A DNA stretch of 64,000 bases from positions 1,863,001 to 1,927,000 of the forward strand of contig NZ_CP129137.1 in assembly GCF_030406905.1 (NCBI RefSeq). The letters run 5' to 3'. The stretch is from Streptomyces sp. HUAS CB01 (lineage in GTDB: Bacteria > Actinomycetota > Actinomycetes > Streptomycetales > Streptomycetaceae). A program made the translations under genes and the position numbers. Numbering within the stretch: the stretch's first letter is position 1; each line of letters begins with the position of its first letter. Of this stretch, positions 28,432-37,624 are shown in pieces. The notes beneath the pieces are model-generated. The model saw only the letters and a program-made list of their open reading frames with translations, made no database searches and was not told the origin of the DNA.

Positions 28432-29643
28432 TCAGTGGCCGCCGGGGGCGGGGTGTCCGGGAGCGAGGGCCCCGGCGATCCCGTTCATGATCGTCTGTGC
28501 GGTGTTGCCGTCCGGGGTGTCGTTGCCCTTGGTCGTGGCGACGGCGATGGCGAGCCGTTCGGCGGGGAGGTAGGCCTGGACGGCCGCGTATCCGGAGAAC
28601 GAGGGGTTCGTCAGGATCCAGTCGTTCATGACCAGGACGCCGAGCCCGAAGTGCTCGGCCGCGGTGTTCTTCAGGCACACCGTGGCGGGGCAGGTCTTCG
28701 TCGCGCCGCCGAGCCCGACCGTGCCCGGGTCGAGCTGGGTCCGGAACGCGGCGGGTGACAGCAGTTCGCCGGTGCCGACCGCCTCCGCCGAGCGGGCCAG
28801 GTCGCAGATGTGGGTGGTGAGGACGGCGCCGGGTGCCGTGGTCCAGGACGGGTTCCAGAAGGTGGACTCCTCGTAGGGGCCGCGCTCCTTGGTGAAGGCG
28901 TGCAGCACCGGCGGCTGGATCTCCGGGGTGAAGGCGTTGCGGGTGTCGGCGAGTCCGAGCGGGCCCATGACGCGCTGCCGGAGCAGCTTGTCGAGCGGTG
29001 TGCCGCTGATCTTCTCCAGGGCGGCGCCGAGCAGCACGAAGTTGGCGTGCGAGTAGCTCCAGCCGGTACCGGGCTCGTACCGGAGAGGGTGGGCGGCCGG
29101 GTAGGCGACCAGTTCCTGCGGCGTCCAGTGCCGGAACGGGGCCGCCTCCAGTGCGGCGAGGAACTCCGGGTCGGTGACGTAGTCGTGGAGGCCCGAGGTG
29201 GAGCTGCCGAGCATGCGCAGGGTGATCTCGTCGGCGTGCGGGGCGTCGGGCAGCCAGCGGGACAGGGGGTCGTCGAGGCCGGCCTTCTTCTCGTCCACCA
29301 GCTGGAGGAGGACGATGCCCATGTGGACGATGGCGACGGAGCCCGCGCGGAAGTGCATACCGGGCCGGGCGGGAACGCCGGTCATCGACTCGCCGAGGCC
29401 GGCCGTGAGGACCTCCTTGCCGTCCCTGGTGACGCGCACCAGCACGGAGTTGAGGTGCTGCCCGGTCTTGACCCGGTGGGCGATGTCCAGCGCCTCGCGC
29501 GCCTCCCCGCCCCTGGGCGGCGGCGACGCGACGCACGGTCGCGCGGTGCCGGTGGCGCGTCCGGGGTCGGCGGCTGCCGTGGCCGGACTCGCGGCGACGA
29601 GCGCCCCCGCGAGAAGCAGCATCGCCGGACGGGACGGCCTCAT
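28432..29643 (-). CDS. Secreted serine-hydrolase-fold protein (class C beta-lactamase/DD-peptidase type), altered active site
   Basis: A 403-aa protein with a signal peptide (basic start, hydrophobic 8-22, AAADP cleavage region) and a beta-lactamase/DD-carboxypeptidase fold. The segment that normally carries S-x-x-K reads FRAGSVAIVHMG, so the lysine is replaced by isoleucine, and the usual Y-x-N appears as YSHAN. The later region HFGLGVLVMND and the family's overall length are kept. It may be a non-catalytic binding protein or use altered chemistry. The ATG at 29643 gives the best signal peptide. It sits alone between hisF and the TIGR03085 gene. Confidence 0.78.
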   Translation of the reverse strand: MRPSRPAMLLLAGALVAASPATAAADPGRATGTARPCVASPPPRGGEAREALDIAHRVKTGQHLNSVLVRVTRDGKEVLTAGLGESMTGVPARPGMHFRAGSVAIVHMGIVLLQLVDEKKAGLDDPLSRWLPDAPHADEITLRMLGSSTSGLHDYVTDPEFLAALEAAPFRHWTPQELVAYPAAHPLRYEPGTGWSYSHANFVLLGAALEKISGTPLDKLLRQRVMGPLGLADTRNAFTPEIQPPVLHAFTKERGPYEESTFWNPSWTTAPGAVLTTHICDLARSAEAVGTGELLSPAAFRTQLDPGTVGLGGATKTCPATVCLKNTAAEHFGLGVLVMNDWILTNPSFSGYAAVQAYLPAERLAIAVATTKGNDTPDGNTAQTIMNGIAGALAPGHPAPGGH

Positions 29644-29699
29644 AACGGCACTATGCGCGCGAATACGCCGCGACGCCCGGTGGGGCGGGAAGCCGCTGC

Positions 29700-29730
29700 C
29701 CACCCTTCGGACAGGCTGCCCGAAGGGTGG
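29700..29730 (-). terminator. Terminator of the hisD-hisF operon
   Basis: CCACCCTTCGG (29700-29710) and CCGAAGGGTGG (29720-29730) form a perfect 11-bp stem with a 9-base loop, 12 bases past the hisF stop. Confidence 0.75.
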
Positions 29731-29741
29731 AACCGAGGCGA

Positions 29742-30512
29742 TCAGCGGACGGGGTGGCCCGCCTCGCGCAGCGACTGCTTGACCTGGGAGATCCGCAGAT
29801 CACCGAAGTGGAAGACGGACGCAGCGAGCACCGCGTCCGCCCCGGCCGCGATGGCGGGGGCGAAGTCACCGAGCCTGCCCGCGCCGCCGGAGGCGATGAC
29901 CGGGACCGTGACGTGCTTGCGTACGGCCTCGATCATCCGGGTGTCGTAGCCGTCCTTGGTGCCGTCCGCGTCCATCGAGTTGAGCAGGATCTCGCCCGCG
30001 CCCAGCTCGGCCGCGCGGTGGGCCCATTCGACGGCGTCGATTCCGGTGCCGCGTCGGCCGCCGTGGGTGGTGACCTCGTAGCCGGAGGGGGTGACGGTGC
30101 CCTCCGGGGTGCGGCGGGCGTCGACGGACAGCACCAGCACCTGGCGGCCGAAGCGCTCGGCGATCTCGCGGATCAGCTCGGGCCGGGCGATGGCCGCGGT
30201 GTTGACGCCCACCTTGTCGGCGCCGGCCCGCAGCAGCTTGTCGACGTCGTCCGCGGAACGGACCCCGCCGCCGACCGTGAGCGGGATGAACACCTGCTCG
30301 GCGGTGCGGCGCACGACGTCGTACGTGGTCTCCCGGTTGCCGGACGAGGCCGTGATGTCCAGGAAGGTCAGCTCGTCGGCCCCCTCCGCGTCGTACAGCT
30401 TGGCCATCTCGACGGGGTCGCCGGCGTCGCGCAGGTTCCGGAAGTTGACGCCCTTGACGACCCGGCCGTTGTCCACGTCGAGGCAGGGGATGACGCGTAC
30501 GGCGAGGGTCAT
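29742..30512 (-). CDS. hisF: Imidazole glycerol phosphate synthase, cyclase subunit
   Basis: The 256-aa barrel takes ammonia from HisH and converts PRFAR to imidazole glycerol phosphate and AICAR. The first catalytic Asp is D12 in [11 protein letters not shown], the second is in VLSVDARR, and the phosphate loops VGGGVRS and SGGAGRLGD are intact. Length is standard. It overlaps ridA by four bases and ends the operon before the hairpin at 29700-29730. Confidence 0.97.
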   Translation of the reverse strand: MTLAVRVIPCLDVDNGRVVKGVNFRNLRDAGDPVEMAKLYDAEGADELTFLDITASSGNRETTYDVVRRTAEQVFIPLTVGGGVRSADDVDKLLRAGADKVGVNTAAIARPELIREIAERFGRQVLVLSVDARRTPEGTVTPSGYEVTTHGGRRGTGIDAVEWAHRAAELGAGEILLNSMDADGTKDGYDTRMIEAVRKHVTVPVIASGGAGRLGDFAPAIAAGADAVLAASVFHFGDLRISQVKQSLREAGHPVR

Positions 30513-30907
30513 GCCGTCTCTCCTCGGTACGCCTCGACCTCGACCTCGACGACCAGCCGCGGGTCGACGAAGCCGGAGACGATCAGCATCGACGCGGCCG
30601 GGCGCACGGCGCCGAACAGCTCCTTGTGGGCCCGCCCGACCTCGTCGACGTCCCGGGCGTGCGTGAGGTACATCCGGGTGCGCACGACGTGCTCGCTGCC
30701 GAGGCCGAGCTCCTTCAGCGCGGCCAGCGCCGCGTTGAAGGCGTTGACGGCCTGGTCGTACGGACCGCCGTCGACGACCGAGCCGTCCACGACCGACGTG
30801 CAGCCGGACACCAGCACCAGGCCGTTCGGCAGTTCGACCGCGCGGGAGTACCCGAAGGCGTCCTCCCAGGGGCCGGCGGAACCGACGCGTCGAATGTCGT
30901 CACTCAC
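30509..30907 (-). CDS. RidA-family protein (YjgF/YER057c/UK114)
   Basis: A 132-aa trimer-forming family protein. RidA itself hydrolyses reactive enamine/imine intermediates to keto acids; other members do different jobs. The segments [12 protein letters not shown] and [12 protein letters not shown] correspond to the family core, the arginine in VRTRMYL being the usual carboxylate-binding one. The GTG overlaps the priA stop by 8 bases and the stop overlaps hisF by four. The place inside the his operon suggests clearing of a reactive amine intermediate, but this is inferred. Confidence 0.85.
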   Translation of the reverse strand: MSDDIRRVGSAGPWEDAFGYSRAVELPNGLVLVSGCTSVVDGSVVDGGPYDQAVNAFNAALAALKELGLGSEHVVRTRMYLTHARDVDEVGRAHKELFGAVRPAASMLIVSGFVDPRLVVEVEVEAYRGETA

Positions 30908-31631
30908 CGGACACCGCCTCCAGGGCCTCTTCCAGGGTGAACGCCTCGGCGTACAGCGCCTTGCCGACGATGGCGCCCTCCACACCGATCGGGACGAGAC
31001 CCGCGAGCGCGCGCAGGTCGTCGAGGGAGGACACGCCACCGGAGGCGACGACCGGCTTGTCGGTGGCGGCGCAGACGTTGCGCAGCAGCTCCAGGTTGGG
31101 GCCCTGGAGAGTGCCGTCCTTGGCGATGTCGGTCACGACGTACCGCGCGCAGCCCTCGGAGTCGAGCCGGGCCAGGGTCTCGTAGAGGTCGCCGCCGTCA
31201 CGGGTCCAGCCGCGGCCGCGGAGGGTCGTGCCCCGTACGTCCAGGCCGACCGCGATCTTGTCGCCGTACTCGGCGATGACCTTGGCGACCCACTCGGGGG
31301 TCTCCAGGGCGGCGGTGCCGAGGTTGACCCGGGTGCAGCCGGTGGCGAGGGCGGCGGCGAGGGACGCGTCGTCGCGGATGCCGCCGGACAGCTCGACCTT
31401 GAGGTCCATGGCCCCGGCCACCTCGGCGATCAGCTCCCGGTTGTCGCCGGTGCCGAAGGCGGCGTCCAGGTCGACCAGATGCAGCCACTCGACGCCCGCG
31501 CGCTGCCAGGTGAGGGCGGCCTCCAGCGGGGATCCGTAGGAGGTCTCGGTGCCGGACTCGCCGTGGACGAGACGGACGGCCTGGCCGTCGCGGACGTCGA
31601 CGGCGGGGAGGAGTTCAAGCTTCTGAGCCAT
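30900..31631 (-). CDS. priA: Bifunctional phosphoribosyl isomerase A (HisA/TrpF)
   Basis: The 243-aa barrel isomerises ProFAR in histidine synthesis and, in actinobacteria, also phosphoribosylanthranilate in tryptophan synthesis. The catalytic Asp is D12 in [11 protein letters not shown] and the second acid is in VVTDIAKDG (168-172). R20 and the [11 protein letters not shown] loop with W142 are the features that let PriA accept both substrates. No trpF is present in the trp genes nearby, in keeping with the dual role. It follows hisH by 2 bases and overlaps ridA by 8. Confidence 0.95.
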   Translation of the reverse strand: MAQKLELLPAVDVRDGQAVRLVHGESGTETSYGSPLEAALTWQRAGVEWLHLVDLDAAFGTGDNRELIAEVAGAMDLKVELSGGIRDDASLAAALATGCTRVNLGTAALETPEWVAKVIAEYGDKIAVGLDVRGTTLRGRGWTRDGGDLYETLARLDSEGCARYVVTDIAKDGTLQGPNLELLRNVCAATDKPVVASGGVSSLDDLRALAGLVPIGVEGAIVGKALYAEAFTLEEALEAVSGE

Positions 31632-31633
31632 GA

Positions 31634-32275
31634 TCAGAGGGTCTCGATCCAGTTGGTGAGCAGCTGGGCGCCGGCGTCGCCGGACTTCTCGGGGTGGAAC
31701 TGGGTGGCCCACAGCGCGCCGTTCTCGACGGCCGCGACGAACGGCTCGCCGTGGGTCGCCCAGGTGACCTTCGGAACCGCCATGGCCGTGCTGGTCACCT
31801 CGAAGTCCCACTCGCGCACGGCGTAGGAGTGCACGAAGTAGAAGCGGGCGTCCTCGTCCAGGCCGGTGAACATCTCCGAGTCCTCGGGGGCCTTGACGGT
31901 GTTCCAGCCCATGTGCGGCACGACCGGGGCGTTCAGCGGGCCGACGACACCGGGCCACTCGTCGAGCCCTTCGGTCTCGACGCCGTGCTCGATTCCGCGC
32001 TCGAACAGGATCTGCATGCCCACGCAGATGCCCATGACGGGCCGCCCGCCGGAGAGCCGGCGGTCGACGACCCAGTGGCCGCGGGCCTCCCGCAGCCCCG
32101 CCATACAGGCGGAGAAGGCGCCGACGCCGGGCACGAGCAGCCCGTCGGCGTTCATGGCCCTGTCGAAGTCGCGGGTGATCTCGACGTCGGCGCCGACGCG
32201 GGCGAGGGCGCGCTCGGCGGAGCGGACGTTGCCGAAGCCGTAGTCGAAGACGACGACGTTCTTCCGTTCGCTCAT
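31634..32275 (-). CDS. hisH: Imidazole glycerol phosphate synthase, glutaminase subunit
   Basis: The 213-aa class I glutamine amidotransferase supplies ammonia to HisF. The nucleophile is C84 in [10 protein letters not shown] and the His-Glu pair is in TQFHPEKSG near the end. The ATG at 32275 overlaps the stop of the 54-aa gene by four bases. A normal-length protein; cytoplasmic, in a 1:1 complex with HisF. Confidence 0.97.
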   Translation of the reverse strand: MSERKNVVVFDYGFGNVRSAERALARVGADVEITRDFDRAMNADGLLVPGVGAFSACMAGLREARGHWVVDRRLSGGRPVMGICVGMQILFERGIEHGVETEGLDEWPGVVGPLNAPVVPHMGWNTVKAPEDSEMFTGLDEDARFYFVHSYAVREWDFEVTSTAMAVPKVTWATHGEPFVAAVENGALWATQFHPEKSGDAGAQLLTNWIETL

Positions 32276-32436
32276 GACCACACGTCCAGTCGCAGGACGC
32301 CGGCGGCGAGGCACATCGCGGCGCCGACCGACAGCAGCGCGATCAGGCCCTTGGGCATCTGCTGCTTGGCGAAGGAGATGATGCCGCCGATCAGGAAGAG
32401 ACCGACGACGATCAGAACCGTGGAGAGACCGTTCAC
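32272..32436 (-). CDS. 54-aa membrane protein inside the his operon
   Basis: This short protein begins at a GTG two bases after the hisB stop and ends with a four-base overlap into hisH, so it is clearly in the translation chain. It has two hydrophobic segments: about 4-22 ([20 protein letters not shown]) and about 30-46 ([17 protein letters not shown]), joined by KQQMPK. No known family was recognised. It is the only membrane protein in the his operon. Function unknown. Confidence 0.8.
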   Translation of the reverse strand: MNGLSTVLIVVGLFLIGGIISFAKQQMPKGLIALLSVGAAMCLAAGVLRLDVWS

Positions 32437-32438
32437 GA

Positions 32439-33032
32439 CTAGAGGGCACCCTTCGTGGACGGCAGGATCCCGGCCGCGCGCGGATCGCGCTCCGAGGCGT
32501 AACGCAGCGCCCGCGCCAGCGCCTTGAACTGGCACTCCACGATGTGGTGGGCGTTGCGTCCGTACGGCACGTGGACGTGCAGCGCGATCTGTGCCTGGGC
32601 CACGAAGGACTCCAGGATGTGCCGGGTCATCGTGGTGTCGTACGCGCCGATCATCGGCGCCATGTTCTCCGGCTCGGTGTGCACGAGGTACGGGCGGCCG
32701 GAGAGGTCGACGGTCACCTGGGCCAGCGACTCGTCCAGCGGCACGGTGCAGTTTCCGAAGCGGTAGATCCCGACCTTGTCGCCGAGGGCCTGCTTGAAGG
32801 CGGCACCCAGCGCGAGGGCGGTGTCCTCGATGGTGTGGTGGCTGTCGATGTGCAGATCGCCGTCGGTCTTGACGGTGAGGTCGAAAAGACCGTGGCGGCC
32901 GAGCTGGTCGAGCATGTGGTCGTAGAAGCCGACCCCGGTCGCCACATCGACCTTCCCGGTGCCGTCGAGATCGATCTCCACGACGACGGACGTCTCCTTG
33001 GTGGTGCGCTCGACGCGTCCTACCCGGCTCAT
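32439..33032 (-). CDS. hisB: Imidazoleglycerol-phosphate dehydratase
   Basis: The 197-aa monofunctional dehydratase makes imidazole acetol phosphate with Mn2+. The two metal motifs are [14 protein letters not shown] and [14 protein letters not shown]. The N-terminus [16 protein letters not shown] is typical. It overlaps hisC by four bases. No HisB phosphatase domain is present, as usual in actinobacteria; histidinol-phosphatase must be encoded elsewhere. Confidence 0.97.
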   Translation of the reverse strand: MSRVGRVERTTKETSVVVEIDLDGTGKVDVATGVGFYDHMLDQLGRHGLFDLTVKTDGDLHIDSHHTIEDTALALGAAFKQALGDKVGIYRFGNCTVPLDESLAQVTVDLSGRPYLVHTEPENMAPMIGAYDTTMTRHILESFVAQAQIALHVHVPYGRNAHHIVECQFKALARALRYASERDPRAAGILPSTKGAL

Positions 33033-34198
33033 CGCTTCTGCTCCTTCGGGGGTGTGGGGATGTCCCCCACGGAACTGTTCAGTGCGCGCACCGCATCCAG
33101 GAACGCGTCGTTCTCTTCGGGGGTGCCGGCGGTCACCCGCAGCCGGCCCGGTACGCCGTTGTCACGGACCAGGACGCCCCGGTCGAGGATCTGCTGCCAC
33201 GCGGCGTGGGCGCCGCCCTCGCCGTCGAACCGACCGAACTGGACGAAGTTGGCGTCGGAGTCGGTCACCTCGTAGCCGATGGCGCGCAGCCCGTCGACCA
33301 GCCGGTCCCGCTCGTCCTTGAGCTGCTCGACGTACTTCAGCAGCGTATCGGTGTGCTCCAGGGCCGCCAGCGCGGTGGCCTGGGTGACGGCGGAGAGGTG
33401 GTACGGGAGCCTCACCAGCTGCAGGGCGTCGACCACGGCGCGGTGCGCCGCGAGATAGCCGAGGCGCAGTCCGGCGGCGCCGAACGCCTTGGACATGGTC
33501 CGCGAGACGACGAGGTTCGGCCTGCCCTCGAGCAGCGGGAGCAGCGAGGGCCGGTGGCTGAACTCGACGTACGCCTCGTCGACGACGACCAGCGCCCCCG
33601 CCGCGTCCGCCCTGGCCCGCTGGGCGGCCTCGTACAGCGCGAGGACCGTCTCCGGCGCGACGGCCGTGCCGGTGGGGTTGTTGGGCGAGGTGATGAACAC
33701 GACGTCGGGCCGGTGCTCGGCGATCGCGTCCGCCGCCGCCTTCTCGTCGATGGTGAAGTCGTCGTTGCGCGGACCGGAGATCCAGCCGGTGCCGGTGCCC
33801 CGCGCGATGAGCGCATGCATCGAGTACGACGGCTCGAAGCCGATGGCGGTGCGTCCCGGGCCGCCGAAGGTCTGCAGCAGCTGCTGGATGACCTCGTTGG
33901 AGCCGTTGGCCGCCCACACGTTCTCCAGGGCGACCGGGTGCTTCCCGGTGCGGGTGAGGTACCGGGCGAGTTCGGTGCGCAGCTCGACCGCGTCCCGGTC
34001 GGGGTAGCGGTTGAGGCCGCGCGCGGCCTCGCGCACCCGCTCGGCGATCCTCTCGACGAGCGCCTCGGGAAGCGGGTACGGGTTCTCGTTGGTGTTCAGC
34101 TGCACGGGCACGTCGAGCTGCGGCGCGCCGTACGGCGACTTGCCGCGCAGCTCTTCGCGGATGGGCAGGTCGTCGATGCCGATGTCGGTCGTGCTCAC
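33029..34198 (-). CDS. hisC: Histidinol-phosphate aminotransferase
   Basis: This 389-aa PLP enzyme transfers the amino group of glutamate to imidazole acetol phosphate. The PLP lysine is K237 in [17 protein letters not shown], with the aspartate in [11 protein letters not shown] and the ANGSNEVI segment before it. It overlaps hisD and hisB by four bases each. Fold type I, cytoplasmic. Length is at the upper end of the family. Confidence 0.96.
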   Translation of the reverse strand: MSTTDIGIDDLPIREELRGKSPYGAPQLDVPVQLNTNENPYPLPEALVERIAERVREAARGLNRYPDRDAVELRTELARYLTRTGKHPVALENVWAANGSNEVIQQLLQTFGGPGRTAIGFEPSYSMHALIARGTGTGWISGPRNDDFTIDEKAAADAIAEHRPDVVFITSPNNPTGTAVAPETVLALYEAAQRARADAAGALVVVDEAYVEFSHRPSLLPLLEGRPNLVVSRTMSKAFGAAGLRLGYLAAHRAVVDALQLVRLPYHLSAVTQATALAALEHTDTLLKYVEQLKDERDRLVDGLRAIGYEVTDSDANFVQFGRFDGEGGAHAAWQQILDRGVLVRDNGVPGRLRVTAGTPEENDAFLDAVRALNSSVGDIPTPPKEQKR

Positions 34199-35583
34199 TT
34201 GCTCGGGGGCACCTTCCAGTCACTGTGCTTGTCCGGTTCGCCTCCGGCAACGTGCTCGCCCGGTTCGCCTCCGGCAAACCGTGCCTTCACGGCGGCGCCG
34301 TGCGCCGGGAGGTCCTCCGCGTTCGCGAGGGTCACCACGTGGTGGGCGACGTCGGCGAGCGCCTCGCGCGTGTAGTCGACGATGTGGACGCCGCGCAGGA
34401 AGGACTGGACGGAGAGGCCGGAGGAGTGGCAGGCGCAGCCGCCGGTGGGCAGCACGTGGTTGGACCCGGCGCAGTAGTCGCCGAGGGAGACCGGCGACCA
34501 GGGGCCGACGAAGATCGCACCCGCGTTGCGCACCCGGTCGGCCACGGCGGCCGCGTCGGCGGTCTGGATCTCCAGGTGCTCGGCTCCGTACGCGTCGACG
34601 ACGCGCAGGCCCTCATCGACGCTGTCGACGAGGACGATCGCGGACTGCTTCCCGGACAGCGCCGGGAGGATCCGGTCCTCGACGTGCTTGGTCGCGGCGA
34701 TCTGCGGGACCAGCTCGCGCTCGACCGCGTCGGCGAGCTCGGGCGAGTCGGTGACCAGCACGGCCGCGGCCAGCGGGTCGTGCTCGGCCTGGCTGATCAG
34801 GTCGGCCGCGACATGTGCCGGGTCGGCGGTGGAGTCGGCGAGGACCGCGATCTCGGTGGGGCCGGCCTCGGTGTCGATGCCGATGCGGCCGGTGAAGTAG
34901 CGCTTGGCGGCGGCGACCCAGACGTTGCCGGGACCGGTCACCATGTTCGCGGGCGCACATCCGTCGGGCCCCGAGGTGCCGTACGCGAACATCGCGACGG
35001 CCTGGGCGCCGCCCACGGCGTACACCTCGTCGACGCCGAGCAGCGCGCAGGCGGCGAGGATCGTCGGGTGCGGCAGCCCGCCGAACTCCTTCTGCGGCGG
35101 GGAGGCGAGCGCGACGGACTCGACGCCGGCCTCCTGCGCCGGCACGGCGTTCATGATCACGGACGAGGGGTAGACCGAACGGCCGCCCGGCGCGTACAGC
35201 CCGACACGCTCGACCGGAACCCACTTCTCGGTCACGGTGCCGCCCGGCACCACCCGGGTGGTGTGGGTCTCGCGGCGCTGGGCGCGGTGGACGGTCCTGG
35301 CCCGGCGGACGGACTCCTCCAGGGCGGCCCTGACCTCGGGGTCGAGCTGCTCGAGCGCCTCCACGAGGGCCTTCTCGGGCACGCGGACCCGGTCCAGGGT
35401 CACGCCGTCGAACCTCTCCGCGTACTCGATCAGCGCCGCCGTCCCGCGATGATGCACGTCCTCGCAGATGGGCCGCACCTTCTCCAGGGCGGCTTCCACG
35501 TCGAACTCGGCACGGGGCAGCAGGTCGCGCAGCGCGGCACCCTCGGGGAGGGCGTCGCCGCGGAGGTCGATACGAGAGATCAC
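34195..35583 (-). CDS. hisD: Histidinol dehydrogenase
   Basis: The 462-aa zinc enzyme oxidises histidinol to histidine in two NAD+-dependent steps. Family segments include [30 protein letters not shown], the zinc-site QAEHDPLAA and [11 protein letters not shown]. About 25 residues are added at the C-terminus, containing a repeated block ([16 protein letters not shown]), which the family core lacks. It starts with GTG, being the first gene of the his operon, and overlaps hisC by four bases. Confidence 0.96.
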   Translation of the reverse strand: MISRIDLRGDALPEGAALRDLLPRAEFDVEAALEKVRPICEDVHHRGTAALIEYAERFDGVTLDRVRVPEKALVEALEQLDPEVRAALEESVRRARTVHRAQRRETHTTRVVPGGTVTEKWVPVERVGLYAPGGRSVYPSSVIMNAVPAQEAGVESVALASPPQKEFGGLPHPTILAACALLGVDEVYAVGGAQAVAMFAYGTSGPDGCAPANMVTGPGNVWVAAAKRYFTGRIGIDTEAGPTEIAVLADSTADPAHVAADLISQAEHDPLAAAVLVTDSPELADAVERELVPQIAATKHVEDRILPALSGKQSAIVLVDSVDEGLRVVDAYGAEHLEIQTADAAAVADRVRNAGAIFVGPWSPVSLGDYCAGSNHVLPTGGCACHSSGLSVQSFLRGVHIVDYTREALADVAHHVVTLANAEDLPAHGAAVKARFAGGEPGEHVAGGEPDKHSDWKVPPSK

Positions 35584-35623
35584 GGGTCAATTCTCTCAGA
35601 CGGGATCCGTGTACCGGCCTTCC

Positions 35624-35640
35624 GTATCACTGGCTGATAC
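35624..35640. promoter_or_regulatory. Palindromic site in the hisD/35832 divergent region
   Basis: GTATCA-CTGGC-TGATAC is a perfect 6+6 palindrome with a 5-base centre, 41 bases upstream of hisD and 192 upstream of the divergent gene. It resembles an operator for a dimeric repressor. The regulator is unknown. Confidence 0.45.
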
Positions 35641-35831
35641 ACGCCCACCCGTCGGACGGTCACGGGACGTGAACGGCGTCCACCCCGTGCGACCCCGGGG
35701 CCCCCGGCGGCCGGACCGCCCCTCACGGCACTGATGTCGGTCATGACCACTCGTGTTCAGTCCGTTACCCAGCGGGAAGAACGGCAGTACGAGACCGGGT
35801 AGGCGGACCGGGGGAAAGCGAGGGAGCGGCA

Positions 35832-37439
35832 TTGACCGAGCCGCAGGGTGTCGACATGCCCAACGATCTCACCACGGCGGAACGCACGATGTGGACCTCG
35901 TTCGAGTACGGAATGGCGTGCGATCTTCGCGACGGCAATCCGCTGCTGAACGATCCCTTCTCCGACCTGGAGTGGGGACCCGGGCGGAGCGTGCGCGCCG
36001 ATGTGATCGCACTGCTGCTGCTCAGCGGCCCTCCGGCGCGTCCGGGCCGGGTCTGCGCGCTGAAGCTGCTGGGCGCGTACGTGACGGGGAAGCTCACGCT
36101 GGCGGGCGGCTCGATCGGCCCGTACGTCGAGCTGACCGGCTGTCGTTTCGAGAGCGAGCTGACGCTGCCGGAGTCGCGGTTCACCACGCTGCGGCTGGTG
36201 GGGTGCGCGATACCGCGGCTGGAGGCCGCCCGGCTGCACACCGAGGGCGATCTGCATCTGCCGCGCTGCCGCGTCGAGCACGGGATACGCCTCACGGACG
36301 CCCAGATAGGCACGGATCTGCTGATCAACCAGATCCGGGTGCGGCCGGACCGGCTCGGCCGGGCCATCACGGCGGACGGCCTGTCCGTGGGACAGGATCT
36401 GCAGGCCGAGCTGATCGAGACGTACGGCGAGTTCAGTCTGCGCGGTGCGAAGGTCGGCGTGTCGCTGAGCCTGCGCGGCAGCCGGCTGCGGGCGGTCGAG
36501 GGCCGGCGCGCGCTCAACGCCCCCCAGCTGACGGTGGAGCGCACGCTGTACCTGACCAGGGCATGGGTCGACGGTGCCGGTGACCAGGGCGCCACTCCCC
36601 CGTTCGGCCTCTCCTACGACGCCCCGGGGCGCGGGACCGGCGCGCGGGAGCAGCGCTTCGAGTGCCACGGCGGGGTGCGGCTGGACGACGGCCGCTTCGG
36701 TGACGCCGTCGACTTCCACCACGCCCGGTTCGTGCTGTCGGAGGCACGCCGGGAGGAGCTGTCGCTGCGCCGGATCGCCACGCCGGAGCTGCGCTTCAAC
36801 GGGGAACGGCCGGAACAGGGCCGCGTGGTGCTGAACGGCGCGAAGGTCGTCACGCTCATCGACCACTCCACGAGCTGGCCGGGTCCGGGCGGGCTGGCGA
36901 TGGGCGGATTCGTGTACGAGAACCTGGTGCCCTACAGCCGCTTCCCGCTCTCGCGCCGGCTGGAGTGGGTCGCGGCGGCCACCCCCGAGTACCAGCCGGA
37001 GCCGTACGAACGGCTGGCGACCGTGCTGCGCAACAGCGGCGAGGACGCGGACGCCCGCGAGGTGCTCCTCGCCAAGCAGCGCCGCCGCCGGGAGAGCCTG
37101 CCGCTCGCCGCGAAGCTCTGGGGCTACGTCCAGGACTGGACGGTGGCGTACGGCTACCGCCCCGGCCGGGCGGCGCTGTGGATGGCGGTGCTCTGGGCGG
37201 CCGGCGCGGTGGCGTTCTCCCGCTACGCCCCGGACGCGATGAAGCCGAACGAGCATCCGGAGTGGAACCCTTCGCTCTACGCCCTCGATCTGCTCCTGCC
37301 GGTGATCAATCTCGGTCAGGACGGCTACTGGCGGCTCGAAGGCCACTGGCAGTGGGTGGCCGCGGCCCTGGTGCTCCTGGGCTGGATACTCGCGACGACC
37401 GTGGCGGCGGGGGCCTCCCGGCTGCTCAGACGCAGTTGA
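35832..37439 (+). CDS. Beta-helix-like membrane protein (often labelled membrane-associated oxidoreductase)
   Basis: A 535-aa protein. Residues about 75-340 show pentapeptide-like, evenly spaced hydrophobic positions (for example GPYVELTGCRFESELTL and TEGDLHLPRCRVEHGIRL) that suggest a right-handed beta-helix. Two membrane segments follow near 446-464 and 507-527 with an extracytoplasmic loop between. No dinucleotide-binding motif or redox cysteine pair is visible, so the common oxidoreductase label looks unsupported. The TTG start has GAGGGAG about 6 bases before it; an ATG at 35856 is the alternative. Divergent from hisD. Function unknown. Confidence 0.75.
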   Translation: MTEPQGVDMPNDLTTAERTMWTSFEYGMACDLRDGNPLLNDPFSDLEWGPGRSVRADVIALLLLSGPPARPGRVCALKLLGAYVTGKLTLAGGSIGPYVELTGCRFESELTLPESRFTTLRLVGCAIPRLEAARLHTEGDLHLPRCRVEHGIRLTDAQIGTDLLINQIRVRPDRLGRAITADGLSVGQDLQAELIETYGEFSLRGAKVGVSLSLRGSRLRAVEGRRALNAPQLTVERTLYLTRAWVDGAGDQGATPPFGLSYDAPGRGTGAREQRFECHGGVRLDDGRFGDAVDFHHARFVLSEARREELSLRRIATPELRFNGERPEQGRVVLNGAKVVTLIDHSTSWPGPGGLAMGGFVYENLVPYSRFPLSRRLEWVAAATPEYQPEPYERLATVLRNSGEDADAREVLLAKQRRRRESLPLAAKLWGYVQDWTVAYGYRPGRAALWMAVLWAAGAVAFSRYAPDAMKPNEHPEWNPSLYALDLLLPVINLGQDGYWRLEGHWQWVAAALVLLGWILATTVAAGASRLLRRS

Positions 37440-37624
37440 GCGGGCCTCGCCGCCGGAGCACGGGGGCGTGCCCCGGGAGCGCGCCGAGCGCCCCTCGTGC
37501 GCCGTGAGTGCGCGCTCCTTTGCGCTTTCTTGACCTGAGTCAGGACAACCATTCCACCTGCTACCAAAACTTCACAGATGCCCTCTGGCGCGGCCCCGAC
37601 CTGCGGCTTTCAATGGTCCGCACC

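Noticed and set aside
35581..35831. Small gene in the hisD divergent region
   Set aside because: Short frames there have no ribosome-binding site or conserved ends.
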